From positions 31,196,319 through 31,260,318 of the forward strand of contig OY986439.1 of assembly GCA_963920525.1 (NCBI GenBank): DNA of 64,000 nucleotides, read 5' to 3'. The notes below the pieces were generated by a model. The model ran no database searches. It saw nothing but the letters and a program-made list of their open reading frames with translations, and was not told the DNA's origin. The DNA is from Dichetophora obliterata (lineage: Eukaryota; Arthropoda; Insecta; Diptera; Sciomyzidae). Of this stretch, positions 12,752-21,880 are shown piece by piece (within the stretch, counting starts at the first letter, position 1; every line of letters starts with the position of its first letter). The position numbers were made by a program, and so were the translations under genes.

Positions 12752-13060
12752 AGGGCGGGTCAATTTGTATGAACGAATTTTTTGGAGGTCTGGCTCAGCG
12801 AAATTCGTAAAATACATGTAATTTCAAGACTTTTTCTCCACTACAGCATATACAAATTCTGAAAAAAAGCTGTGCGGACTTTCGTAAATAGATTTTGTTC
12901 TCAATTATAAAATATGAATGTATGAATGTATGTGTATGAATCTATTTACGAAAGTCCGCACAGCTTTTTTTCAGAATTTGTATATGCTGTAGTGGAGAAA
13001 AAGTCTTGAAATTACATGTATTTTACGAATTTCGCTGAGCCAGAATTTGACCCGCCCTAA
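12751..13060. mobile_element. 310-bp hairpin MITE, copy 1 (TIR TAGGGCGGGTCAA)
   Basis: Ends TAGGGCGGGTCAA and TTGACCCGCCCTA are inverted, and the inversion continues almost to the centre (about 12,900 and 12,940), giving a near full-length hairpin. The left arm has ~22 extra bases after the TIR. It is non-coding. A second copy at 26,997-27,306 has the same length and differs by two substitutions on reading, so both moved recently or came from one active source. TA-tract flanks suggest mobilisation by a Tc1/mariner-type transposase, which is inference. Confidence 0.9.
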
Positions 13061-13383
13061 TATATATATATTTGCCTGTTGGTTGCACTTGTTGTGCGGC
13101 TAAGAACGTGTTCGGAAACAAAAACAACGATAGCGCATAATTAAGTTGTAAACCAGAACATGCAGGCTTAAGCCTCAGTTACTTATACACAAAACAAAAA
13201 TTTAAGTACTGCACACGACATCTGAATGGATTCGACTGATAACACTTTTTAAAGCACTTGGAATAAAAATACAGAACTTTTTTCAAGTTTTTAAGAAGAT
13301 GCACATAATATAAAGAGAAAAGATTAAAACGTAGTCTAACTGCTTTATTTTGTTTATCGAAAACGCCAACAAACGACTAGTAA

Positions 13384-14339
13384 GGCTCCGTTCATAGTGA
13401 ACGCTTTATGCTGAGCTGAGCTGAGAGATTTAGCTGAAAAACGCTTTGTGTGTAATCATGTGGAAAAAGCTCAAAGAAGGGGTGTCCATTTGGAAAATAC
13501 ATCAAAGAAAATACATCGAGACAGTGCATCGATACTTTCCGATATATCGTTGAGAAACATCGATGTTTTCTAAAAATCGAGTACTTTTTCTAGCACAATG
13601 CTAAAATCAGCCCCTTCCTTAACTATTTTTAATTTAACTATGACTATTTTATTAAAAGCTCCTACAAAACCCCAGTCCTTGTCCGCACGCCTTTTATATG
13701 TAACTAAGGGAAAAAAAAACAAAACTTTTTACAATGATTCTGTGATTCATTTGTTGTTTATTAAAAAACATAAACGCAATAAACATAAGAATATTGGTTA
13801 TTCTAAAAAAATTGTCAATATATGAGAATATTGGTCATAATTATTACAAAAAGTAATAAAAAAAAAGCTTTTACAATCACAGAAATTCCAGTATTAATGT
13901 CCTATTTCCAGTGTTTTTATTTTTAATTATTTTTTTATTATTTTTTTTTATAATAGTTTCATAAGGTGGTTAAAATTCATTCGATGTTATATGAAAATAC
14001 ATCGATCCATCGAGTATATCAAAAGCTTTTCAAAAAATCGGATTAAATCGATGTATCGAATTGTAAACATCGAGTAAATCCCATGCATCGATGTATATCG
14101 AATATCCCTAGCTCAAAGTGTTCATAGTGCAAGCTGGCTCCGAGCATAAAGCTACTTTTTAAATGCTTTTTAGCGCTTATGACTTAATATCGCTTGCTCA
14201 CAATATAAACTATAAGCATCAATAAGCTCAAAAAGTTACTTTGTGAAGAGTTGAATAAGCGGTCACTATGATAAAAAAAAGCTCGTTAAAGCAGCTTTAT
14301 TAATCAGCTTCAACCAAAGCGTCCACTATGAACATGGCC
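13384..14339. mobile_element. PIF/Harbinger-like MITE (split)
   Basis: Flanked by TAA at 13,381-13,383 and 14,340-14,342, with inverted ends GGCTCCGTTCATAGTG and CACTATGAACATGGCC. A 3-bp TAA duplication fits PIF/Harbinger target preference. A 634-bp hAT-like insertion (13,477-14,110) splits it; without that the MITE is about 314 bp. No coding sequence. Confidence 0.75.
13477..14110. mobile_element. Non-autonomous hAT-like element nested in the MITE
   Basis: The 8-bp word GCTCAAAG lies at 13,469-13,476 and 14,111-14,118. Ends AAGGGGTGTCC and TAGGGATATTCG (reverse complement) are loosely inverted, as in hAT elements. Both subterminal regions are full of CATCGATGTAT-like words in both orientations, probably transposase-binding repeats. 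The interior is AT-rich; a 75-codon frame at 13,598-13,825 has no recognised domain. Confidence 0.7.
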
Positions 14340-14454
14340 TAAGATTCGAGAAGCAATACCTTTTTCTACACAAAATTTTATTGCTTCTCGTGTCGTTGGT
14401 TTGCGTTTTCGATATACAAAATTATGCGGTTAAAAGTTAAATTTTAAGGGAAGC

Positions 14455-14640
14455 CATTTAAATTTAATAAATTTAATAAATTTGATAAATTTAATAAATT
14501 TGATAAATTTAATAAATTTTTTATCTTACTGAGCTATGAATGGCAAAGAGAAAAATTTAATAAATTTGATAAATTTAAATAAATTAAATTTAATAAATTT
14601 AATAAATTTGATATTTTTAATAAATTTTTTATCTAAAATA
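14455..14640. repeat. AT minisatellite (ATAAATTTGATAAATTTA)
   Basis: Repeats of AATTTAATAAATTTGATAAATTT fill two blocks, interrupted near 14,521-14,555 by unrelated sequence. It forms the left border of the longer degenerate array that follows. Confidence 0.8.
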
Positions 14641-15136
14641 TACTTTTGTATCTAAGATATAATTTTGTATCTGTAATACACTTTTGTAGTTTTTTATGTG
14701 AAAGATAACGTTAAACCTTAAATATAGTTCTTTCTGTATTTCAAAGATTTTGGTTTCTAAGAGAAACTTTTGTTTATCAAAAACATTTTTACGTCTTCAA
14801 AATATTTTCTCATCTCATAGACACATTTTATCACATAGATGCATTAGAATATTTAACATTTTTTTTTTTTTCAAACATATTTTCTTACTTTTGAAATTGA
14901 AATGTATCTGAGAGAGAATTTTTATCTCAGAGGTAATCTTGTATTTTAAAAAATTTTTTGTAATTCACTAATACTTCTGAAGATAGGAATGTATTTTATC
15001 TCTGAGATGAACATTTGGCATCTTAGAGACTATTTTGTAACCCTAAAATATTATTATTTTTGTATCTAAATAATATTTGTTTGTCTCAACGATAATTCTG
15101 TATCTGTAAGATACTCTAATTATAACTTTCCAGGAA

Positions 15137-15350
15137 AAATCGGAAGGCTTCCATTTAAAAGTAATAAAGAATCATTCCCCACCGTATCTTTTGGAAGCTT
15201 AAGGGTAGTTTTGTATTTATGTTGTTTAAAATCCGCTTCCCTCTTGTAAAAATTGGAAGACTTACATATGGAAGTGATAAATAAACATTCCCCACCATAT
15301 CTTTTGGAATTATATTGCAAGTTTTGAATTTATGTTGTTTCCAAACCGCT
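15137..15350. repeat. Two tandem copies of a ~112-bp unit
   Basis: Two adjacent copies share CATTCCCCACC, TATCTTTTGGAA, TTTATGTTGTTT and CCGCTTC in the same order. They diverge at roughly one base in five. No coding function is visible. Confidence 0.65.
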
Positions 15351-15480
15351 TCTTTAAGAATGCATGTGGAAACTTTTACTTATTGCCAAGCAATGATAAC
15401 AGAAAATATTAATATCATAGTTTCCTAGCCGCTTATTATAGAATTCATGTGTATTGTTTTAAAAAAATATGTTTTACTGG

Positions 15481-15780
15481 GCGGCCTCGATAGTCTAGTG
15501 GTAGCACGCTTGACTGTCGATCAGGGGTCCTGGGTTCGAATCCTGGCCAGACATTTTCATATGAAGGGAGAGGAATGTTTCCACATTAATTTTTAGAACA
15601 GGGGAGAAGACTGCTTCCAATTCACTTTTTACGACAGCGAAGAGGAATGTTTCCACTTGACTTTCTAACGGTATGTAAAAAAAGCAATGGAGTGTGCAAC
15701 GAAAGGGAATGCTTCCTACATTCCATGAAATGTTTCCTGGTTACATCTGGGAATGCTCACATTTCCTGGAGGGAAGACAC
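15481..15780 (+). mobile_element. tRNA-Asp-like SINE (head 15,481-15,555)
   Basis: The head has A-box TAGTCTAGTGG, a 5-bp anticodon stem with loop CTGTCGA (GTC, as in tRNA-Asp), a T-arm and B-box GGTTCGAATCC. The acceptor ends do not pair, so it is unlikely to be a functional tRNA. The body has repeated GGAATGTTTCC-like words. The 3' limit is approximate. It interrupts the GTATCT array. Confidence 0.6.
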
Positions 15781-16390
15781 TTTTATAGATTTATAGGTCA
15801 AAGATAACACAAGAGAAAGTTTTCTGTATTAAAGATACTTTTGCAGCTCAGAGATACTTTTGTGTCTCGAAGAATTTTTATCTCAAAGCTTCTTTTTATC
15901 ACAAAAATGCTTCTGTATCTTAAACACTTTTGCTTCTCAAAGATATTAATTATTATTATTAACAACTATTATTATTTTTGTATCTAGAAAAATATATTCG
16001 TGTCTTAAAGATAATTTTGTATCTATAAGATTATCTTATTGTAAGACTATTTTATAATTTTATGTGTTAACGTTGTATACAAGAGATAGTTTTGTATATT
16101 AAAGAAATTTTGCTTCTCAGAGACACTTTTGAATATCAAAGACAAATTTGTGGCTCAAAGATGTTTTTATCTTAAGGATACTTTTATCACATAGATGTTT
16201 TAATATCAAAAATGCGTTTGCTTCTCATTCTCTTCAGCAAAAGATATTTCCAAATTATGAAATAGTATTGTATCTAAGAGTAACTTTTGTGTCTTAGAGA
16301 AATATGGAAAGATATTTCCAAATTCTGAGATAGTATTGTATCTAAGAGTAACTTTTGTATCTTAGAGAAATTCTTTCATTCTAAAGAAAC

Positions 16391-16488
16391 TAGGTTAGGT
16401 TAGGTTAGGCTAGGAAAAGGTAACGATATTTGGATCAAATATTTGGTCCATTGTGATACTATTAAATTACTATTAAATTAAATTTGAT
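16391..16488 (-). mobile_element. 98-bp I/LOA-like 3' end with its own TSD
   Basis: TAAAGAAAC occurs at 16,382-16,390 and 16,489-16,497. The enclosed 98 bp, read on the minus strand, has CACAATGGACC and ends in CTAACCTAACCTAACCTA, like the tail of the 5.3 kb copy. This is an extremely 5'-truncated insertion. The TAGGT repeats are the retrotransposon tail, not telomeric DNA. Confidence 0.75.
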
Positions 16489-16555
16489 TAAAGAAACAAA
16501 AAAAATACATGTAAATATAATATAAGTTTTAGATATTTTCCGTAGGATTTTTTAA

Positions 16556-16738
16556 GCTCCCAAAAAAAGCCAACCACTTCTCATTTCCAACACGAAAATT
16601 GCATGAAAATCAGGCAAGGGGTATTTCCTGTGGGATTTTTAAGCCCCCTATTCGCAAAAACCATTTCATTCCATGGAATGCCTTCTTAAAGTTCTCCTGG
16701 AAAACACCTTCTAGAATCCTTTTTGCTGGTATGTTGCC
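16556..16738 (-). mobile_element. Fragment of the CCCAGCAAA MITE family
   Basis: In reverse complement this matches the middle of the elements at 35,165 and 36,395: shared words include ATTTCATTCCATGGAATG, AAGTTCTCCT and CTTCTAGAATCC. It ends in TTTTTGCTGG. Only part of the family sequence remains. Confidence 0.7.
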
Positions 16739-16741
16739 TTA

Positions 16742-16905
16742 GGGATCGTTTATAGTGCCTATTTACGACCGAACCGAGCCGAGCTGAACTCAAGAATGCA
16801 TTTGGGGCAAAAGAGATGCACGACTTGCGTTCTCTATTGCTCCCATGTCTTTTTGAGTTTCAGCTCGGCTCGGCAAAGCAACAAGTCGCCACTATAAACG
16901 CGCCC
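16742..16905. mobile_element. 164-bp PIF/Harbinger-like hairpin MITE
   Basis: TTA is duplicated at 16,739-16,741 and 16,906-16,908. Inverted ends GGGATCGTTTATAGTG and CACTATAAACGCGCCC extend into paired CCGAGCCGAGCTGAA-type arms. The CGTTTATAGTG core resembles the CGTTCATAGTG ends of the MITE at 13,384, so they may belong to one superfamily. Confidence 0.8.
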
Positions 16906-16908
16906 TTA

Positions 16909-18860
16909 GAACCAGCTTGTACATCGCAAGTGGCATGCCTAATGTTTCCTAGTCAGGCAGCAGCGTTACCGTTGCATCATCTCTAGATAGCTCATTCGCT
17001 CTACAATTTCTTGTAATGTTACTTAGACCAGATAAATGTCGGACTTATTGGTCATCTCATTTAGAGACGAGCGGCATTTAAGGGCTGTTGGTGATGTTAG
17101 TAGGAACACACCTATAAATAATTAAATCGCTGCTTGGCTGTCTGTAAAAATGTAGATATCTCTAGTTAATATCTCACTAAACCTCATCCATTCCACAGCT
17201 CTATAAATGGCCATTATATCAGCCTGGAAGACACTGCAATGATCTGGCAGTCTAAATGAGGTTCTGATATCCAGATCCGTTGAAAAGGCGCTCCCCCGAC
17301 ATTGCTGTCAAGTTTTGAGCCATAAGTAAAAATATACGCGCCAACTTAGTATAGCGGCAGTAACTCGTCCCATTCTACTCTGGTAGGGATTACTGTTTGA
17401 AAGCCTTTCTCGAATGAGGGAGTGGCACTAGAGCAATCGATGTTGCTGGGAACTGCTCCTGCAAGATCGGTAATAGAGATATTAAGCAAAAAACCGCATT
17501 TAGCGCTTCAGATGAAGTGCTCCGCTGATACATACGGCCACAGTTCTTTGTACTTTTTCTAACAATTAGATTGTGTTTTTTGTACTGTCCATCACACACA
17601 GACACCGTATAGCAAGATTGTCCTCATTATAGCTGTGTAAGTCCAACGTGCAGTTTTTTTTTTTAAAAAAAAAGACCAAAGGACCAAGGCATGCGCCTTA
17701 TACAAGCAAGGTTTGGTCTTTGACCTGAAAGGAAAGGGAGAGATTATTATGAGGAATTGATCGGAACCATACGTGAATTATTGATTAGGCGAAACAACCG
17801 TGAAAGACAATTTAAATTGATTTTAACCAAGGCTAGTGTTATGCCTTAACCTCGGCAAGCATTTTTATCCCTTATTTGTATTCCGGTCCTTTAATTCCAC
17901 ATTTTATTTGTGGGTTCTTCGTTGTTCATAATTCTTAAATGTAGGAAAGAACAAAGAAAGTGAAAAGAGCCATGCCTGAGCCAGGATTCGAACCAGAGAC
18001 CTCTGGGTTGATAGTCTAGCACACTCTCGTTTAGACGTTAGACCTATAGCTTTCTTACAGGCATATAAAGCAACATTGGCTTTCCTAGTTCGCTCAAGAA
18101 TTTCGCTCGGTTTCCAGCTTAACTTTCTATCCAAAATAGCTCCTAAGTATTTTGCCTCTTCCACGAAGTTTAGCGGAATGCCATCAAGACGTAGAGAAAT
18201 TTTATATTTTCTAGTAAAAATGATCAGTTCAGTTTTTTTGGGATCTACCCCCCGCCCACAATGTTTGGTCCAACTATTGAGATCGGAGAGCACTGAACCA
18301 AGCAGTTCCGAGAGAGTGTTAGAAAACTTTCCCTGTGCAGCAATAGCTACGGCATCTGCATAGGCAATCACCTTGCAACCTACCTTTTCTATTTCCCTCA
18401 GTAGTTCATTGACTACCAAGTTTCATAATAAAGGTGATAGAACACACCCCACTGAGGAGTTTCTAAACTCACAAATCTCCTGGCCTTTAAGTCACCTAGA
18501 GATGCACTGACGACTCTGCTGGTCAGCAGGTTTTTATCAGTGCACAGAGTAACTCATCCACCCGAAGCTTCATGAGTGCGCCAATGATTGCCCCAGGAAG
18601 AACATTGTTAAAGGCACCTTCGATATCCAGAAAAGCTACCATTATGTTCTCCTTGCGAAAAAAGGAATTTTCTATCAAGCCTACCAGGCAGTGAAGACCC
18701 GTTTCTAAAGACCTACTTTTCCTGCAAGCATGTTGTGAAGCTGAAAGAAAATTTGTGTCTATGCTACAACGAATATGAGCGTCAATCAGTCTCTCGAGTG
18801 TTTTCAGCAGGAAAGATGATAGACTAATGAGTCTTAGATCTTTTGGTTTCGTTTGCGAAA
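16909..18860 (-). mobile_element. I/LOA-like retrotransposon, minus-strand copy 2
   Basis: Read on the minus strand, 18,860-18,420 gives RT motifs (ETGLHCLVGLIE, VAFLDIEGAFNN), 18,419-18,056 gives VVNELL, AYADAVAIA (YADD box mutated to YADA) and KYLGAILDRKLSW, and 17,400-16,909 gives RNase H pieces (DSNVGG region, FQADIMAIYRA, FTDSQAAI). A SINE at 17,648-18,053 splits RT from RNase H. Stops and frameshifts are frequent. The 3' end is missing, so no TSD could be read. Confidence 0.8.
17648..18053 (-). mobile_element. tRNA-derived SINE, family A, copy 1
   Basis: On the minus strand it starts with a tRNA-like head (TGCTAGACTATCAACCCAGA, B-box GGTTCGAATCC), runs through a body containing AATTAAAGGAC, GACAATTT and GGTTGTTTCGCCTAATCAAT, and ends in GGCGCATGCCTTGGTCC followed by an A/T run. 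The same order occurs on the plus strand at 43,584-43,945. It is inserted in the RT thumb of the I/LOA-like copy. Confidence 0.8.
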
Positions 18861-18914
18861 GAAACTATAAGACACTAATTTGCTTTGAAAACGTTGGTTT
18901 TGGCGACGTTTTCG

Positions 18915-19075
18915 CGATTCGCCTATATGTGTGTTAGAAGATGAATTGATATTTGATCTTCTTACGACTATTCTGCGATTCGCCTATATGTGTGTTGGAA
19001 GATGAATTGCTATTTGACCTTCTAACGACTCTTCCACGATTCGCCCATATGTGTGTTTGAAGATTAATTGAATAT
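18915..19075. repeat. Three tandem copies of a 61-bp unit
   Basis: CGATTCGCCTATATGTGTGT starts units at 18,915, 18,976 and 19,037, each followed by a GAAGATGAATTG-like word and TTGATCTTCT/TTGACCTTCT. No gene. Confidence 0.8.
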
Positions 19076-19254
19076 TTTTAAATCATATACAAATATCAAA
19101 TTGCATCAAAGTAAGCATTGCATAGAATTTTGAATTTTCATATTGCTTCAATAAATTTGTTGTTCCTGAAATAAGATCTTCATTTAAAAAACAAAATCAA
19201 ATTTGTCAGGATATTTCTTCCAGTGTATTGTTTGAAGCGATTAGTTATCAATGC

Positions 19255-19650
19255 TCTTCAGAGAATCGCTTTAGACTCTACCAGGACGCTTTAGACTCTA
19301 CAACGGAGAATTTGCTGGCGATGAAAATGCGAGCTCGCTGGCGATGGTGTAGCGAATGTTAGACGCTCGCTGGGATTGTAAATTTTTGTAAGGGAATCGC
19401 TTTAGACTCTACCAGGAGACTCTATTGCTGCTATTCTTTTTAACGAATCGCTTAAGGCTCCCCCCCCCCCCCAAAGACTCTTGTGCGACGCTTTGTAGAG
19501 ATTCTCTAGCGAGCCTTCAATGCGATTCGGTCGCGACTCTTCTTCGCGATTCCCTTGCAAGGAACCAACTACTCACAACGGAGGATTCGCTGGCGATTAA
19601 AATGCGAGCTCGCTAGCGACGCTTCTGCGATTGCAAATGTTTGTAGGGTA
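19255..19650. repeat. GC-rich repeat cluster (CTCGCTGGCGA words)
   Basis: A compositionally distinct block. CAACGGAGAATTTGCTGGCG...ATGCGAGCTCGCT at about 19,302 recurs in variant form near 19,577. GAATCGCTTTAGACTCTACC occurs near 19,262 and 19,394. A C14 run lies near 19,457-19,471. AGCGA/TCGCT words occur on both strands. It may be an element with subterminal repeats; ends were not found. Confidence 0.55.
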
Positions 19651-19659
19651 CATTTACAT

Positions 19660-21880
19660 ATCGAAGTAGTTTTTGTAAATCAATGTTTCTTGCCTCTGAG
19701 CTTTTTATTTCTGAGATAAATTATTTTTACAAACGGAATTTTAATATGTCAACACAAGATTTTTAGCTCAGAGACCATTTTATATAACCCCCAGATATAT
19801 TTGTCTCTAAAAAACATTTTTGTGTTGCAAAGATACTTTTGGGGCTAAGAGATATTTTTATACCTAAGCGAAATTTTTTTTATTTTAATGGCATTTTGAT
19901 CAACAAAAAATTGTGCATCATAGAGAGAAATTTAAAGGTCTAAAATACTATTGCGTCTAAAATAAATTTGTGTATCTTAAAGATACTTATGGACGAGTAT
20001 CTGAGAAATATTTTTATCACTAGCACACTTTTACATCTCAGAAACCAATCTGTGTCGACAAGGAATAACAGCTAAAGTGTAACTTCAATGTTTCGAGAAA
20101 TTTTGCTTTAAAGTTTTCGATCTCCATATAAGTTCTATGAAAGGCTGTTGCTTTTTGTGTGATTATAGCTAAAGGAATCACGCTATAATCTTCCGATTTT
20201 GTGTGTGTACGGAACTATATGCGTGGAAAGCATCTGCATCATTAGCTCAACTTTGACTTAACTCGACTTTAGCGGTTATTCCTTGTTGGCACAGAAATGT
20301 GTAACCCTAAAATATTATAAAATCAAAAATAAATTTGTATGTCTTAAAGATACTTATGTATCTATGAGATAGCTTTACACCTAAGACACTTCAACATCTG
20401 AGAGCTTATTTTACATCTCATAGATGCTATTGTATCGCACATTCAAGTTTTGTTTTTTTCAACAATTTTCTTATGTTTTAAAGTTACTTCTGTATCCAGA
20501 AGTTACTTTTGTATCTCAGAGATAATGTTTAATCTCAAAAAGATTAGAGTTCTTTTTTATTGTAAACATATTTTTGTGTTTTAGGCACTTTGGAATCTCG
20601 AAGATAGTTATGTAACTAAGAGATAATGCCGTTACCCAAAAATTGTATTGTCAAGGCATTTTTGTGTCTTGAAGGTACATTTGTATCGCGAAAACTGTTT
20701 TAAAGCTCATAGATAATTTTTTTTCCCAAGAGATAATTGTGTCTCTCAGTTGTATTTTTGTATCCGAGAAAAACTATTTAACTCAAAAATTCCATTGTAC
20801 CTCAAAGATACTGTTGTAACGCACTCATATTTTCAAAACTCAAACATACTTTTCTGCACATAAAAAATAGGTTTTTATGTCACAAATAGCTTCATATCTT
20901 AGTATTTTTGTATCTAAAATATGTTTTTTTATTGCATAGAGCTATTTTTTATTGATATTTTGATATGTCTACGAAACTTTTGCATTTCAGTGATAATTTT
21001 CGTAAACAGATTTGTTATTGTAGCTCAAAAGTACTTGTGTGCCTCATAGATATTTTAGTTTTCTAAAGATAATTTTGAATCTCAGAGTTTTTATCTGCTA
21101 CACATATCGCAGATAGTCTTATATTCTATGGATGCAATTGTTTTTGTTTCAATTTACTTACACCTTTTCTAATAACTTTTGTGTCTTAAATTTATTATTT
21201 TTTTATCTCAAAAATGTCAGATATTTTTTGCTAGAAAAATATTTTATGTCGAAGACACTTATGCATCTCAAATTGAATTTTGTAACTTCAAGACCGTATT
21301 TTATTTTAAAGATATATTTGTATCTCAATAATTTTACATATCTAGACTGAACATTTGGCAAATCAATATTTTTGGTATCTTAGTTTTACATAATTTATTT
21401 AAGAGTTTTTTTAAAATTTCTAATTAAAAAAAAAATCTAAAAAATTTTCTTATTTCAGATACTCAAGAATTTTTGAGATGCAAAACTTTCTAAGAGATAT
21501 GTTAGAGAGATAAAAATTATTCCTATATTCAAAAGTATCTTTGAGATAAAAAATAAACCTTTTATATAGAAAATTATACATAGATATCTATATAATACAT
21601 CTATAAAAAGTATAGATATAATTTTTTTAAAAATTATATAATTTTTATGTAATTTCTTTCAAAGATAGTTTTCTATCTAAGCGCAGCCTATTAGTGCATC
21701 TCAAATTTGCATCCCAAAAATAATTTTTTTCTCAGTTAACTTTACTTTTGTATATGTAAAGCGTATTTCTTAGCTCAAAGATTCTTTTGCAGCTAAGAAT
21801 TAATTTTTTAACTCTCAAACACATCTCTTAGAAAGTTTTGCATCTTAAAAATTCTTGTGTATCTGATATGACAAAATTTT
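19660..21880. repeat. Degenerate GTATCT/AGATAC array, right block
   Basis: Continuation of the left block: dozens of units such as TTTTGTATCTCAGAGATA, TTGTGTCTTAAAGATA and ACTTTTGTATC. Units vary in length and carry many substitutions. A MITE at 20,049-20,295 interrupts it. Nothing coding was recognised. Confidence 0.7.
20049..20295. mobile_element. MITE, ACAAGGAATAAC family, copy A
   Basis: Ends TCTGTGTCGACAAGGAATAA and TTATTCCTTGTTGGCACAGA are inverted. Internal words CCATATAAGTTCTATGAAAG and GATTTTGTGTGT also occur in the copy at 56,047. It is non-coding, about 247 bp. Confidence 0.75.

Larger units (their letters stand above)
14640..16380. repeat. Degenerate GTATCT/AGATAC array, left block
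   Basis: Words such as TTTTGTATCTAAGATA, TCTCAGAGATA and AAAGATACTTTTGTATCT recur at short intervals. Because GTATCT and AGATAC are reverse complements, the array is a string of small potential hairpins. Units are diverged and vary in length, so this is an old array. It is interrupted near 15,137-15,780 by a duplication and a SINE-like unit, then by retrotransposon and MITE pieces from 16,391. It resumes at 19,660. Confidence 0.7.

Noticed and set aside
12484..12753. 89-codon frame
   Set aside because: It ends by reading through the TA microsatellite (YIYIYVYIYIY) and has no recognisable domain.
15481..15555. Functional tRNA-Asp gene
   Set aside because: Anticodon and T arms are fine but the acceptor strands do not pair, and a SINE-like body follows.
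16391..16412. Interstitial telomere-like TTAGG repeats
   Set aside because: They are the tail of a retrotransposon insertion with a 9-bp TSD; flies also generally lack TTAGG telomeres.
17390..17605. 71-codon minus-strand frame as an independent gene
   Set aside because: It lies in the spacer of the minus-strand I/LOA-like copy between RNase H and the SINE and has no separate support.
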